Of a stretch of DNA of 64,000 nucleotides, positions 18,557 to 26,542 are shown piece by piece. The position numbers and the translations under genes were made by a program. Under the pieces are notes generated by a model that did not search any database, was not told the origin of the DNA, and saw only the letters and a list, made by a program, of their open reading frames with translations. Numbering within the stretch: position 1 is the stretch's first letter; the number at the start of each line of letters is the position of its first letter. The stretch is taken from the NCBI RefSeq assembly GCF_010092445.1, contig NZ_CP048031.1, positions 4,464,001-4,528,000 on the forward strand. The letters run 5' to 3'. The DNA is from Shewanella sp. Arc9-LZ. GTDB taxonomy: Bacteria; Pseudomonadota; Gammaproteobacteria; Enterobacterales; Shewanellaceae.

Positions 18557-19069
18557 ATGAAAAAGAGCATCGTTAATGGCCTAATTTGTGCCACATTAGT
18601 ACTGACAGCATCGACTAGCGTAATGGCTGATGAGCAAGGTCAACAGATCAAAAGTAATGCCTACAAAATGGTATTAGTGGAAGATGTGCCTGGTGTTAAC
18701 GCATTGCAGTCTGGTGATGTTGAAGCAGGCTTAACCGCTACTTTGTCTGCAAGTAAGTTCGCCGTGGATGACTATTCTCGCAACGTGAACTTATGCGCTG
18801 GATATGTGCAATTAGCTGATATGGAAAAAGCCCAAAAAGCCTGTAGTGCAGCCGTGAAAAGTGCTCGTACCCAAGTGGCGATTCCATCAATGACGGTTCG
18901 GGCTTATGCCTATAATAATCGTGGTGTAATGAAATTACTGAATAATGACAATTTAGGCGCATTAGCTGATTTTAAATATGCTGCAAAAGTCGATCACAGC
19001 GAGATATACCAACATAACGTTAAACGTTTAGAGGCAGCTTTAAACAATGCCCAAAACGGAATGATGTAA
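18557..19069 (+). CDS. secreted TPR-like protein, 170 aa
   Basis: The signal peptide (MKKSIVNGLICATLVLTASTSVMA) is followed by an alpha-helical mature protein. It contains TPR-like helices: NVNLCAGYVQLADMEKAQKA, then YNNRGVMKLLNNDNLGALAD and FKYAAKVDHSEIY. One Cys pair (LCAGY and KACSA) is near the first repeat. GGAG lies 9 bases before ATG 18557. It is likely periplasmic. Short TPR proteins of this kind are frequent in Shewanella and relatives, and the function is not known. The gene is transcribed alone and ends at a hairpin. Confidence 0.8.
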   Translation: MKKSIVNGLICATLVLTASTSVMADEQGQQIKSNAYKMVLVEDVPGVNALQSGDVEAGLTATLSASKFAVDDYSRNVNLCAGYVQLADMEKAQKACSAAVKSARTQVAIPSMTVRAYAYNNRGVMKLLNNDNLGALADFKYAAKVDHSEIYQHNVKRLEAALNNAQNGMM

Positions 19070-19140
19070 TTGGACTCTGACCAAGAAACCGTCACGGTTG
19101 CCCTTTATCAGTCAACAATAAACCCCATAAAACAAATGAA

Positions 19141-19181
19141 ATAGACAGGTCTATCGAGAAGATAACTGTCTATTTTTTTTC
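19141..19181 (+). terminator. probable terminator after the TPR-like gene
   Basis: The arms ATAGACAG (19141-19148) and CTGTCTAT (19166-19173) pair over 8 bp around a 17-base loop and are followed by T residues. The long loop makes it weaker than the other terminators here. Confidence 0.6.
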
Positions 19182-19247
19182 TCAGTGACAAACCTAGCTA
19201 TAACGTTATTTCGATATGATAAAACCAGGCTAACTTCTATGGGTGTT

Positions 19248-20393
19248 TTATGATGCAACATCAATATTTTTCTGTTTCCGCCCAATAGCGACTATGGCCA
19301 TCGTGACGAATACCGCAAACAAGCCCCACAATTGTAACCATTTAGGCATTACCGCCGACCAACCAGCTCCTAATTGATTTAACTCGAGCATCCCCATAAT
19401 CGCTGGAACAGCTGGAATAACTTGAGATGCTAATACCAATGGCTCTGGAATTAATGCAATCGGCCACACAAACCCTGACACAAATAAAATCGGCATCGAC
19501 ACCAGTAAATACAATTGGGTAGGTAATTCTCGACGATTAAATAAACTGCTAAGATAAATACCTAACGATCCCGTGGCTAATAGAAAGGGCAACATAAATA
19601 GCCCAACTTCAATCACCGTAGCCACCACGCTTACTTTGTACCAATAAAAACAAAAACCTAAATAGAAACTACTAAATAGCGCGTAAATCATCATAAACAC
19701 ACTTAACCGTGCAAGCACCAAGGTTACTGGACGTACTTGCTGCCAATAACCGGGTTTGCGCCATTGGCCTGCGCCCAAAATACCGGTGCCAATTAATAAG
19801 GTTTGATGCAGAATTAATAAAAATAATCCCGGCACCACATACGGTGTGTAACCTAAACTGGGGTTAAACGCTGGAACTGAATTAATATTAATAGAATTAA
19901 CCGCTTGCTGGGCAAGTTGGGGGTTTTGGCCCCGAGCCAATAAACCAATTAACTGCACTTGTTTACTGGCATCTATACCTGCTGACACTAAGCCTTCTAC
20001 TACGGCTGAATAAATCAGAAAGTAACTCGCATCGCCGCCGTAACTTAATGTTGCACCCTTGCCTAACAACAAATCGCGTCTAAAGTTAGTCGGAATAACC
20101 AGTAAGCCGTGAGCTTTACCTTGATCGATCCACATTTGTGCTTGCTCAATACTGCTTACCTTAGCGAGTATTTTTATCTTAGCACTGGCATCTGCGTGGC
20201 GAGTCACCAACCTACTGAGTGACGAATTATCATGATCTACCACCACGACCTTTTGCTCTGTCGGCACCTGATTCAAATACGGTAACGGATACAGAACCGA
20301 GTAAAATAACACTCCACCAAATAGCGTCATCACAATCGCTTTGTCAGCCAATATAGCTTTGCATTCTGCTACGATTAATTGCCAGAAGTTCAT
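19248..20393 (-). CDS. ABC-2-type export permease (second of two)
   Basis: A 381-residue ABC-2/YhhJ-type permease. It has one N-terminal transmembrane helix, a large periplasmic domain (about 40-180; VVVDHDNSSLSRLVTRHADA and the helix containing MWIDQGKAHGLLVIP), then five C-terminal helices ending near 370. It has no Walker motifs. It overlaps the preceding permease gene by 4 bases (ATGA), so the two are translationally coupled and probably form a heterodimer. It is the last gene of the operon tolC-like, hlyD-like, permease, permease. Confidence 0.88.
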   Translation of the reverse strand: MNFWQLIVAECKAILADKAIVMTLFGGVLFYSVLYPLPYLNQVPTEQKVVVVDHDNSSLSRLVTRHADASAKIKILAKVSSIEQAQMWIDQGKAHGLLVIPTNFRRDLLLGKGATLSYGGDASYFLIYSAVVEGLVSAGIDASKQVQLIGLLARGQNPQLAQQAVNSININSVPAFNPSLGYTPYVVPGLFLLILHQTLLIGTGILGAGQWRKPGYWQQVRPVTLVLARLSVFMMIYALFSSFYLGFCFYWYKVSVVATVIEVGLFMLPFLLATGSLGIYLSSLFNRRELPTQLYLLVSMPILFVSGFVWPIALIPEPLVLASQVIPAVPAIMGMLELNQLGAGWSAVMPKWLQLWGLFAVFVTMAIVAIGRKQKNIDVAS

Positions 20394-21562
20394 CGGTTGA
20401 CCTCCAGAGTAACCGGGTGACTAACATGACCCTGTGGCGGTATTTTCTGCGCGTGGCGGCCCAGCACATAAAGCAAAGGCAATAACAGTAAAAAGCCCCA
20501 ATAAGAACTGATTTGAGTCAATACTTGCGGCAAGCCAACACCATAACTGACGACGCTGATATGAGAGTCTATATAGTGACTCGATGGCATCACCAATCGC
20601 CACCATTTAGCCAATAAGGGCATATCGTTTACCGGAAAGGTTATTCCCATAAACGCAAATGCTGGAGCAAATAATGCGGTACAGAAACTGACCGTGCGAG
20701 CACTGTCACGCATAATCATAAAAATAACCAACACTAACAACCACAATGCCATGAGCATGAATGCCTGTGCCAATAGCAATAACCATAGCGAACCCGACAC
20801 GGGCAAAGCTAAATAGTGGTATAACCACACTAAAATAAAGCCACTATGAACGAGCATGATCGGACTATAAAATAACACTTTAACCCACACTTTTGGCCAA
20901 ATGTTTCGGGCTAAATAATAGCGTTCACCTTGAGGAATAAGCTCCGCATTAACACTATTAACAAATACCAACATCGACAGTAATTGCCATAATGCAATCA
21001 ATATAGGCGGGACTAAAAAACCAACATAGTTATTATTTCGGTTAAATAACGCCGTCGTTTGGTTACTAATAGGCGTTAAGCTCACATCAACGGTGGCTTT
21101 ATTTGCGCCTTTAAGTAATAGGCTCTCCTTGCCAATTTGCGTTAACCCCTCTGCAAAGCTGAGTTGTAACTGGCTGGATAATAACTTACCTACTAACAAA
21201 AATTGGCTGTTATAGCGAATATCAATAGTGGGTTGTTTTGATGTGAGCAAATCTTTTCTGAGCTGGTAAGGTAAAATAACTAGCCCGTATACTTGCGCTT
21301 GACGCATAGCTTCAATCGCCGCAGCTTCATTGGCAAATGAACGTGGTGCAATTACGGCATTGGCCGATAATTGCCTTGTTAGCATGCGGCTAATTTGGCT
21401 GTTATCTAAGTCAACCACGGCAACAGGGAGCTGCCTTGGCAACCCCGCACTAAATAACCACCAAAGTGCGATCACGCTAATTAGCGGAATATAGCTCACC
21501 AAGGCAAGTTGCCATGGTGAATTCCACAACGCTTTACATTCTCGCCTGAATAAATGCCTCAT
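20390..21562 (-). CDS. ABC-2-type export permease (first of two)
   Basis: A 390-residue ABC-2 permease with the same layout as its downstream partner: N-terminal helix (about 18-40), periplasmic domain beginning VAVVDLDNSQISRMLTRQLS, then five helices at about 185-370. ATG 21562 has AAGG 7 bases upstream, better than a TTG at 21568. It starts 12 bases after the adaptor gene stop. No nucleotide-binding domain is fused to it. Pairs of this type in E. coli (YbhS/YbhR, YhhJ/RbbA) work with a separate or fused ATPase, which is not encoded nearby. Confidence 0.88.
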   Translation of the reverse strand: MRHLFRRECKALWNSPWQLALVSYIPLISVIALWWLFSAGLPRQLPVAVVDLDNSQISRMLTRQLSANAVIAPRSFANEAAAIEAMRQAQVYGLVILPYQLRKDLLTSKQPTIDIRYNSQFLLVGKLLSSQLQLSFAEGLTQIGKESLLLKGANKATVDVSLTPISNQTTALFNRNNNYVGFLVPPILIALWQLLSMLVFVNSVNAELIPQGERYYLARNIWPKVWVKVLFYSPIMLVHSGFILVWLYHYLALPVSGSLWLLLLAQAFMLMALWLLVLVIFMIMRDSARTVSFCTALFAPAFAFMGITFPVNDMPLLAKWWRLVMPSSHYIDSHISVVSYGVGLPQVLTQISSYWGFLLLLPLLYVLGRHAQKIPPQGHVSHPVTLEVNR

Positions 21563-21574
21563 CAGCAAGCCTTA

Positions 21575-22564
21575 TTAATGTTCGGCAAGCTTGTCGGCAC
21601 GAAACAATACCGACATACCAACTCGTAAATCGACAATCTTTTGCTTAGGTGTCAGTTCAACTTCAAAGGTACGCATATCAAAGTCATGGCCGCTCTCTGT
21701 CGAGCGCCAAGTGGCAAAATTACCCATAACACTAACGTGCGAAACGGTAAATTCAACTTGCTGCTGTAGTGCTGGAATATCTAACATGACGGTTTGGTCT
21801 TGTTTAAATAGCTTCAACAAATCTTCTCGAACTTGTAATACGGCCCACGCATCACTCATATCAATAATGCTTACCACCGGAAAACCACTCGGTGCAAGCT
21901 CACCTGCTTGTAATAATACTTCACTCACCTCCGCTTTTTTAGGTGAGCGCATTTGGCTGTCGGCTAAAATGGCATTGACCTCGTTAACCGCACCTTCTGC
22001 CATACGAGTTTTTCCTGCGGCTGCGGCTTTAGTTTCAACCCGCGCGCCTTCATTTGCCATTTGATACATAGCGTAAGCTGCTTGCTCGGTATATTTAGCC
22101 GCTTGCCATTGGGTATAAGCTTCATCGCGCTTTTGCCGTGCGACAACACCTTCATCAAATAAATTTTCAATTCGTTGGTAAGTTTTTAGGCCAAGTTCGG
22201 TTGCAGCCTTGGCTTTTAACCACTGCTCTTTAGCTGCGGTAACTTGTTGCTGCCTTGCGCCATTTTTAGCTTGTTGCTGCATAGCCGTTGCCGCTTCAAG
22301 GCCGCCTTGAGCCTGCAGTAACTTAGCATCTAATTCTGGGCTGCTGATGGCAAACAAAATATCATTCACATTGACTTGGTCGCCTTTGCGAACCAAAACT
22401 TGCTCAACTCGGCCAGGAACTTTAGACGAGATATTATATTCACGAGCTTCTATTTGCCCTTGCAACACTGTCGGTTGAGGCGTAAAAGCTAGCATGACAC
22501 CGTACCCTAACAATAATATAACTAGCACGAATGCGACCACTGCAATAATCTTGTTAGCCCGCAT
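21575..22564 (-). CDS. HlyD-family periplasmic adaptor (membrane fusion protein)
   Basis: A 329-residue protein with one N-terminal transmembrane anchor (MRANKIIAVVAFVLVILLLG). A barrel-sandwich/lipoyl half follows (about 45-75; EAREYNISSKVPGRVEQVLV), then a long coiled-coil hairpin rich in Ala/Gln/Lys (about 80-200), the second lipoyl half (SEVLLQAGELAPSGFPVVSI) and a beta-barrel. ATG 22564 has GGGG 6 bases upstream and overlaps the tolC-like stop by 11 bases. It links the inner-membrane permeases to the outer-membrane channel and resembles E. coli YhiI/YbhG adaptors. Confidence 0.9.
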   Translation of the reverse strand: MRANKIIAVVAFVLVILLLGYGVMLAFTPQPTVLQGQIEAREYNISSKVPGRVEQVLVRKGDQVNVNDILFAISSPELDAKLLQAQGGLEAATAMQQQAKNGARQQQVTAAKEQWLKAKAATELGLKTYQRIENLFDEGVVARQKRDEAYTQWQAAKYTEQAAYAMYQMANEGARVETKAAAAGKTRMAEGAVNEVNAILADSQMRSPKKAEVSEVLLQAGELAPSGFPVVSIIDMSDAWAVLQVREDLLKLFKQDQTVMLDIPALQQQVEFTVSHVSVMGNFATWRSTESGHDFDMRTFEVELTPKQKIVDLRVGMSVLFRADKLAEH

Positions 22565-23987
22565 AAGCAGCCCCTTGAAGTTGAGTTCGGTTAATAAATT
22601 CATCTACTTGACCACTAATGGCCATCACTTTGGCATAGGCTTGCATATAACGATATTTTGCACCTAATTGCTGAGTTTTCACTGCAGTTAAGCTCAACTC
22701 GGCATCGATTCGGTCAATTGAAGTGGATAAGCCTTGGTTAAAGGACAACTCTCGCAATCGTAAATTCTCGGTCGCCAATGCTAATGACACATCCAGCGCA
22801 TCCGCTTCTTCTTTAGCTTGCAGCATTTGCCGATAACTCTGATCAATCAACAAACTTAAATCTTGTTTGGTTTGTGCTTTGGTGTAACGCGCTTGCAGTA
22901 AAGCACTTTTCGCCGCGAGCACTTTTCCACTGCGACCATCACGGCTAATAAGCGGTATGCTCATACCAACACCCACCATCCAGTCCGGCTCTACTTGAGA
23001 AAATAAGCTGTCATCTTCATACAAGGTGTAGTTGCCGTATAAATACACAGTGGGGTAGTAACTGCCCTTTTCTAAGTCGACTAAACCATTAGCTTGAGCT
23101 TCTTTAGCTTCGAGTAGTTTTAACGCCGGATGCTGAGTTAATGTCAGCTGGCTAAGGCGGGGCAATGAAGGTTGTTGTTCGAGTAAAAACAGTGCCGAAA
23201 TAGGATCGACCGACGGTATATGTAACATTCTCGCTAGCGCAATTTCGGTCATTTCGTATTGACGCTTGGTTTTGCCCCAGTTGACTTTGGCATTTTCTAA
23301 TGCGACCTGGGCATTTAAGCGTTCAACTTTGGCTATTTGGCCTTGTTGTTCTAATTTTTGGGCATGACTCACATGCAAAGTCAACGAGTCCACCAGCTGC
23401 TTTTGGGTATCTACTAAGGTTTTTGTCACCGATACTGCGTAGTAGCGATCAACTAACTGAAGAAATAACTCACGCTGAGCTAGGGCAAACTCTTGTTCTC
23501 TCTCTGAAACTTGGGCAGCATGTATTCCTTGGGCTGCAGTAATTTTACCACCGGTATAAATGGGCCACATGGCTTGTAAACTGGCACGAAACACATCTTG
23601 TTCGGTAAAAGGAGTGACAAAGAGAGAGCCTGGGATTTCAGCTAATGCACTACTAAGAGCTGCTGGTAATGTACTTGTGTCGAGAGTCGCTAATGGATTT
23701 AAGTCACGTAAATCAAGTTCGATAGGTTTTTCGAGGCGAGTATAGCTGCCAGCAATATTAAGCGATGGGTAATTTAACGCATCACCGGCATCCTCTTCCG
23801 CTTTGGCGCGGTTGACTAGCTGAGCTTTAGCTTGAAGCTGATCACTCACTTGCGCCAATTGCTGCCAAGCATGACTAAAGGTAACGGGTTCAGCAAAAAC
23901 ACTAAGATGGACAAATAAAACACTGAAACACAGAGTAAAGTTCACTCGTCTGCGACAATATGTACTGATATGACGTTGTGCAACCAT
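22554..23987 (-). CDS. TolC-family outer-membrane efflux channel
   Basis: A 477-residue protein with a signal peptide (NFTLCFSVLFVHLSVFA). Two OEP repeats follow, each with long helices (for example LAQVSDQLQAKAQLVNRAKA and the repeat around LEKGSYYPTVYLYGNYTLYE). It is typical of outer-membrane channels of tripartite exporters. ATG 23987 has GAGG 5 bases upstream; a GTG two codons earlier is less likely. It is the first gene of the four-gene exporter operon, and the region just upstream contains several inverted repeats. Confidence 0.9.
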   Translation of the reverse strand: MVAQRHISTYCRRRVNFTLCFSVLFVHLSVFAEPVTFSHAWQQLAQVSDQLQAKAQLVNRAKAEEDAGDALNYPSLNIAGSYTRLEKPIELDLRDLNPLATLDTSTLPAALSSALAEIPGSLFVTPFTEQDVFRASLQAMWPIYTGGKITAAQGIHAAQVSEREQEFALAQRELFLQLVDRYYAVSVTKTLVDTQKQLVDSLTLHVSHAQKLEQQGQIAKVERLNAQVALENAKVNWGKTKRQYEMTEIALARMLHIPSVDPISALFLLEQQPSLPRLSQLTLTQHPALKLLEAKEAQANGLVDLEKGSYYPTVYLYGNYTLYEDDSLFSQVEPDWMVGVGMSIPLISRDGRSGKVLAAKSALLQARYTKAQTKQDLSLLIDQSYRQMLQAKEEADALDVSLALATENLRLRELSFNQGLSTSIDRIDAELSLTAVKTQQLGAKYRYMQAYAKVMAISGQVDEFINRTQLQGAAYAG

Positions 23988-24027
23988 AAACACCTCTAGA
24001 GTTAATACTCTAATTCCTTGATGAATT

Positions 24028-24144
24028 ATAACGTAATTCCGTTATTATCACAGCCACTAGATCATAACGTGCATATTCACTCACATAAGATAGTGATCAC
24101 AGTGTAGATCACCATAACTCACTGAGCATAAACACTCAGTGAGT
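24028..24144 (-). promoter_or_regulatory. inverted-repeat cluster upstream of the exporter operon
   Basis: Three dyads lie between tldD and the tolC-like gene. They are ATAACG-N6-CGTTAT (24028-24045), GTGATC-N8-GATCAC (24093-24112), and a perfect 10-bp hairpin ACTCACTGAG-N8-CTCAGTGAGT (24117-24144). The last lacks a T tract on the minus strand, so it is a poor terminator for tldD. The 18-20 bp dyads have the size of TetR/MarR-type operators, but no regulator gene is adjacent. Function is inferred only. Confidence 0.4.
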
Positions 24145-24167
24145 GACCAACACAGTAAAAGTTAGTG

Positions 24168-25616
24168 TTAAGCGGTACCACCAACTGTTAGGCGATCAAT
24201 TTTTAGAGTAGGCTGACCCACACCAACGGGCACGCTTTGTCCGTCTTTACCGCACACGCCAACACCTTTATCTAAGGCTAAGTCATTACCTACCATTGAA
24301 ATGAGTCCCATAGCTTCAGGGCCATTACCAATTAAGGTCGCGCCTTTAATCGCCTGAGTCACTTCACCGTCTTCAATCAAATAGGCTTCAGAAGCCGAGA
24401 ACACAAATTTACCTGAAGTAATGTCGACCTGTCCGCCACCAAAGTTAGGCGCGTAAATGCCTTTTTTAACCGACTTAATAATGTCGGCTGGATTTGACTC
24501 ACCTGCATTCATATAGGTATTGGTCATGCGCGGCATAGGTAAATGCGCATAAGATTCACGGCGACCGTTACCTGTAGGCTCTTGCCCCATTAAGCGGGCA
24601 TTTAACTTGTCTTGCATGTAACCTTTTAAAATACCGTTCTCAATTAAGGTGGTTTTTTGGCTTGGCACGCCTTCATCATCGATGCTCAATGAACCGCGAC
24701 GATTTTCTAAGGTGCCGTCATCCACGATGGTCACTAAGGTAGACGCCACCTGCTGGCCCATTTTACCGCTAAATGCACTGCTGCCTTTACGGTTAAAGTC
24801 GCCTTCTAAGCCATGGCCAACTGCCTCATGCAATAAAACACCAGGCCAACCATTACCTAACACCACGGTCATTTCACCGGCAGGTGCATCAATAGCGTGT
24901 ACATTAACTTGAGCTTGGCGTACCGCTTCGCGGGCAAACTCAAAACTCTGCGGTAAGCCAGCTTCATCGGTGGCTAAAAAGGCGCTGTAATCGTGACGAC
25001 CACCGCCACCAGCACTGCCACGTTCGCGCTTACCTTTGTCTTCTAAGATAACACTACAGTTAAAGCGTACTAATGGACGAATATCTGCTGCTAATGTGCC
25101 GTCACTGGCGGCTATCAATATTTCTTCATGTACGCCCGATAAACTTACGACGACTTGAATAATACGGCTGTCGAGACTACGAATATAAGCATCGGCTTGC
25201 TTTAACAAATCGATTTTCTTCACTTCGTCCATAGCCGCTATTGGGTCAGCACTGTCATACAATTTATGGGCTGTTTGGCGCTTAAAAGCTTGTACTTTAT
25301 GTTGCTCACCAGCACTGGCAATTCCGCGGGCAGCTTTTGCTGCTGCATCTAAAGCTGTTGGGGTGATTTCGTCAGCATAAGCAAAACCGGTTTTTTCGCC
25401 GGTAATAGCGCGCACACCTACTCCACGTTCAATGTGAAAGCTGCCTTCTTTTACAATGCCATCTTCTAATACCCAAGACTCATGACGACAAGCTTGGAAA
25501 TACAGGTCTGAAAAATCGATATTGTGTTGATGAATGGTATTTAAGTAACCTTGCAGTCCATCTAAGGTTAATCCATCTTGCAATAAACTCTGCTCTACTT
25601 GGGTTAAAAATGGCAT
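24168..25616 (-). CDS. tldD: metalloprotease TldD
   Basis: A 482-residue TldD with the metal motif [11 protein letters not shown] at about 264-274, the catalytic zinc site of the TldD-TldE protease. Further family elements are [32 protein letters not shown] and [20 protein letters not shown]. It works with PmbA (10937-12316) on unfolded peptides. It is the last gene of the mreB-...-yhdP-nit-tldD block, 95 bases after nit. That gap contains a short tandem repeat. Confidence 0.96.
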   Translation of the reverse strand: MPFLTQVEQSLLQDGLTLDGLQGYLNTIHQHNIDFSDLYFQACRHESWVLEDGIVKEGSFHIERGVGVRAITGEKTGFAYADEITPTALDAAAKAARGIASAGEQHKVQAFKRQTAHKLYDSADPIAAMDEVKKIDLLKQADAYIRSLDSRIIQVVVSLSGVHEEILIAASDGTLAADIRPLVRFNCSVILEDKGKRERGSAGGGGRHDYSAFLATDEAGLPQSFEFAREAVRQAQVNVHAIDAPAGEMTVVLGNGWPGVLLHEAVGHGLEGDFNRKGSSAFSGKMGQQVASTLVTIVDDGTLENRRGSLSIDDEGVPSQKTTLIENGILKGYMQDKLNARLMGQEPTGNGRRESYAHLPMPRMTNTYMNAGESNPADIIKSVKKGIYAPNFGGGQVDITSGKFVFSASEAYLIEDGEVTQAIKGATLIGNGPEAMGLISMVGNDLALDKGVGVCGKDGQSVPVGVGQPTLKIDRLTVGGTA

Positions 25617-25681
25617 TAAAACTCTCTTTTTTAATTGGTAACGCGTACTGCGAATTTGGTTTCTGTCAGGCTCGTTCAGTG

Positions 25682-25726
25682 TTATTTCAACCAGTATTAT
25701 TTAAACCAGTATTATTTCAACTGCGG
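25682..25726 (-). repeat. 15-bp tandem repeat at the nit stop codon
   Basis: Three consecutive 15-base units (25682-25696, 25697-25711, 25712-25726) share TTATTT(C/A)AA; the first two also share CCAGTA. The third unit contains the last codons and stop of nit. Each unit on the minus strand ends in an in-frame TAA, so the repeat duplicates the end of the gene without changing the protein. Confidence 0.7.
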
Positions 25727-26542
25727 TTCTATAAATCGATTATGGCCTATCACTGGCATTTGTTGACGAATACGCCGTAGTTCCGTTAAATCGACTTTAG
25801 CTTGTACCCAGCCGCATTCAGTGGCTTGTTCTGCAATCACTCGGCCCCATGGGTCGACGATCATACTGTGACCCCATGTTTCTCGACTGCCCTGGTTATG
25901 TTGTCCCCATTGGCCCGCCCCCAACAAATAACATTGAGTTTCAATGGCTCGGGCTTGTAATAACACCTGCCAATGCGCTTCACCAGTGACTTTGGTAAAA
26001 GCAGAAGGTAACGCAATATAGTCTGCTCCCGCTAAACGCAACGCTCGAAACATATCGCCAAAACGGATATCGTAACAAACGGCTAAGCCGACTTTGCCAA
26101 AAGGGGTGTCTATAACACAAATGCTATCACCGGGATGAAAGGTATCACTTTCACGATAAGTCTTGGTGCCATCTGCCACCTCAACATCGAATAAATGCAG
26201 TTTATCGTAATGACCTAGGGTGACGCCATGATCATCAAAAAAATAACAGCGGCTAAAGACTCTACCATCATCAGCACGCATGGGAATGGTGCCGGCAATA
26301 AAATACACTTGGTATTGTTTTGCCATTGCAGCTAATGCATCTTTAAGCTCACTTTGATGCTCGTTGCCAGCATGTTCAAGTTGCTGGCTTTCATGGCCAC
26401 CAAACAATAAACAACACTCGGGCAACACCACTAATTGCGCTTCATCGGCCTCGCGGGGTAAGTCTTTAAGCTGCGAGTCGACAAACGCGAGATTGGCTTT
26501 GACATCGCGACTGCTTTGACATTGTAATAAGCTGATTTGCAT
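25712..26542 (-). CDS. carbon-nitrogen hydrolase, Nit1/deaminated-glutathione-amidase type
   Basis: A 276-residue nitrilase-superfamily enzyme. The catalytic Glu42 (LPECCLLFGG), Lys (HYDKLHLFD) and Cys (AVCYDIRF) triad is visible, with the RFGDMFRALRLAGAD helix that follows the Cys. The subgroup resembles Nit1, which removes the side-product deaminated glutathione; the substrate is an inference from overall similarity. ATG 26542 has AGGAG 7 bases upstream. Its first 77 bases overlap, in another frame, the 3' end of yhdP, so it is probably cotranscribed and coupled. tldD follows. Confidence 0.87.
   Translation of the reverse strand: MQISLLQCQSSRDVKANLAFVDSQLKDLPREADEAQLVVLPECCLLFGGHESQQLEHAGNEHQSELKDALAAMAKQYQVYFIAGTIPMRADDGRVFSRCYFFDDHGVTLGHYDKLHLFDVEVADGTKTYRESDTFHPGDSICVIDTPFGKVGLAVCYDIRFGDMFRALRLAGADYIALPSAFTKVTGEAHWQVLLQARAIETQCYLLGAGQWGQHNQGSRETWGHSMIVDPWGRVIAEQATECGWVQAKVDLTELRRIRQQMPVIGHNRFIEPQLK

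Noticed and set aside
24117..24144. 10-bp hairpin as terminator of tldD
   Set aside because: No T run follows on the minus strand, so it is listed only as a possible regulatory dyad.
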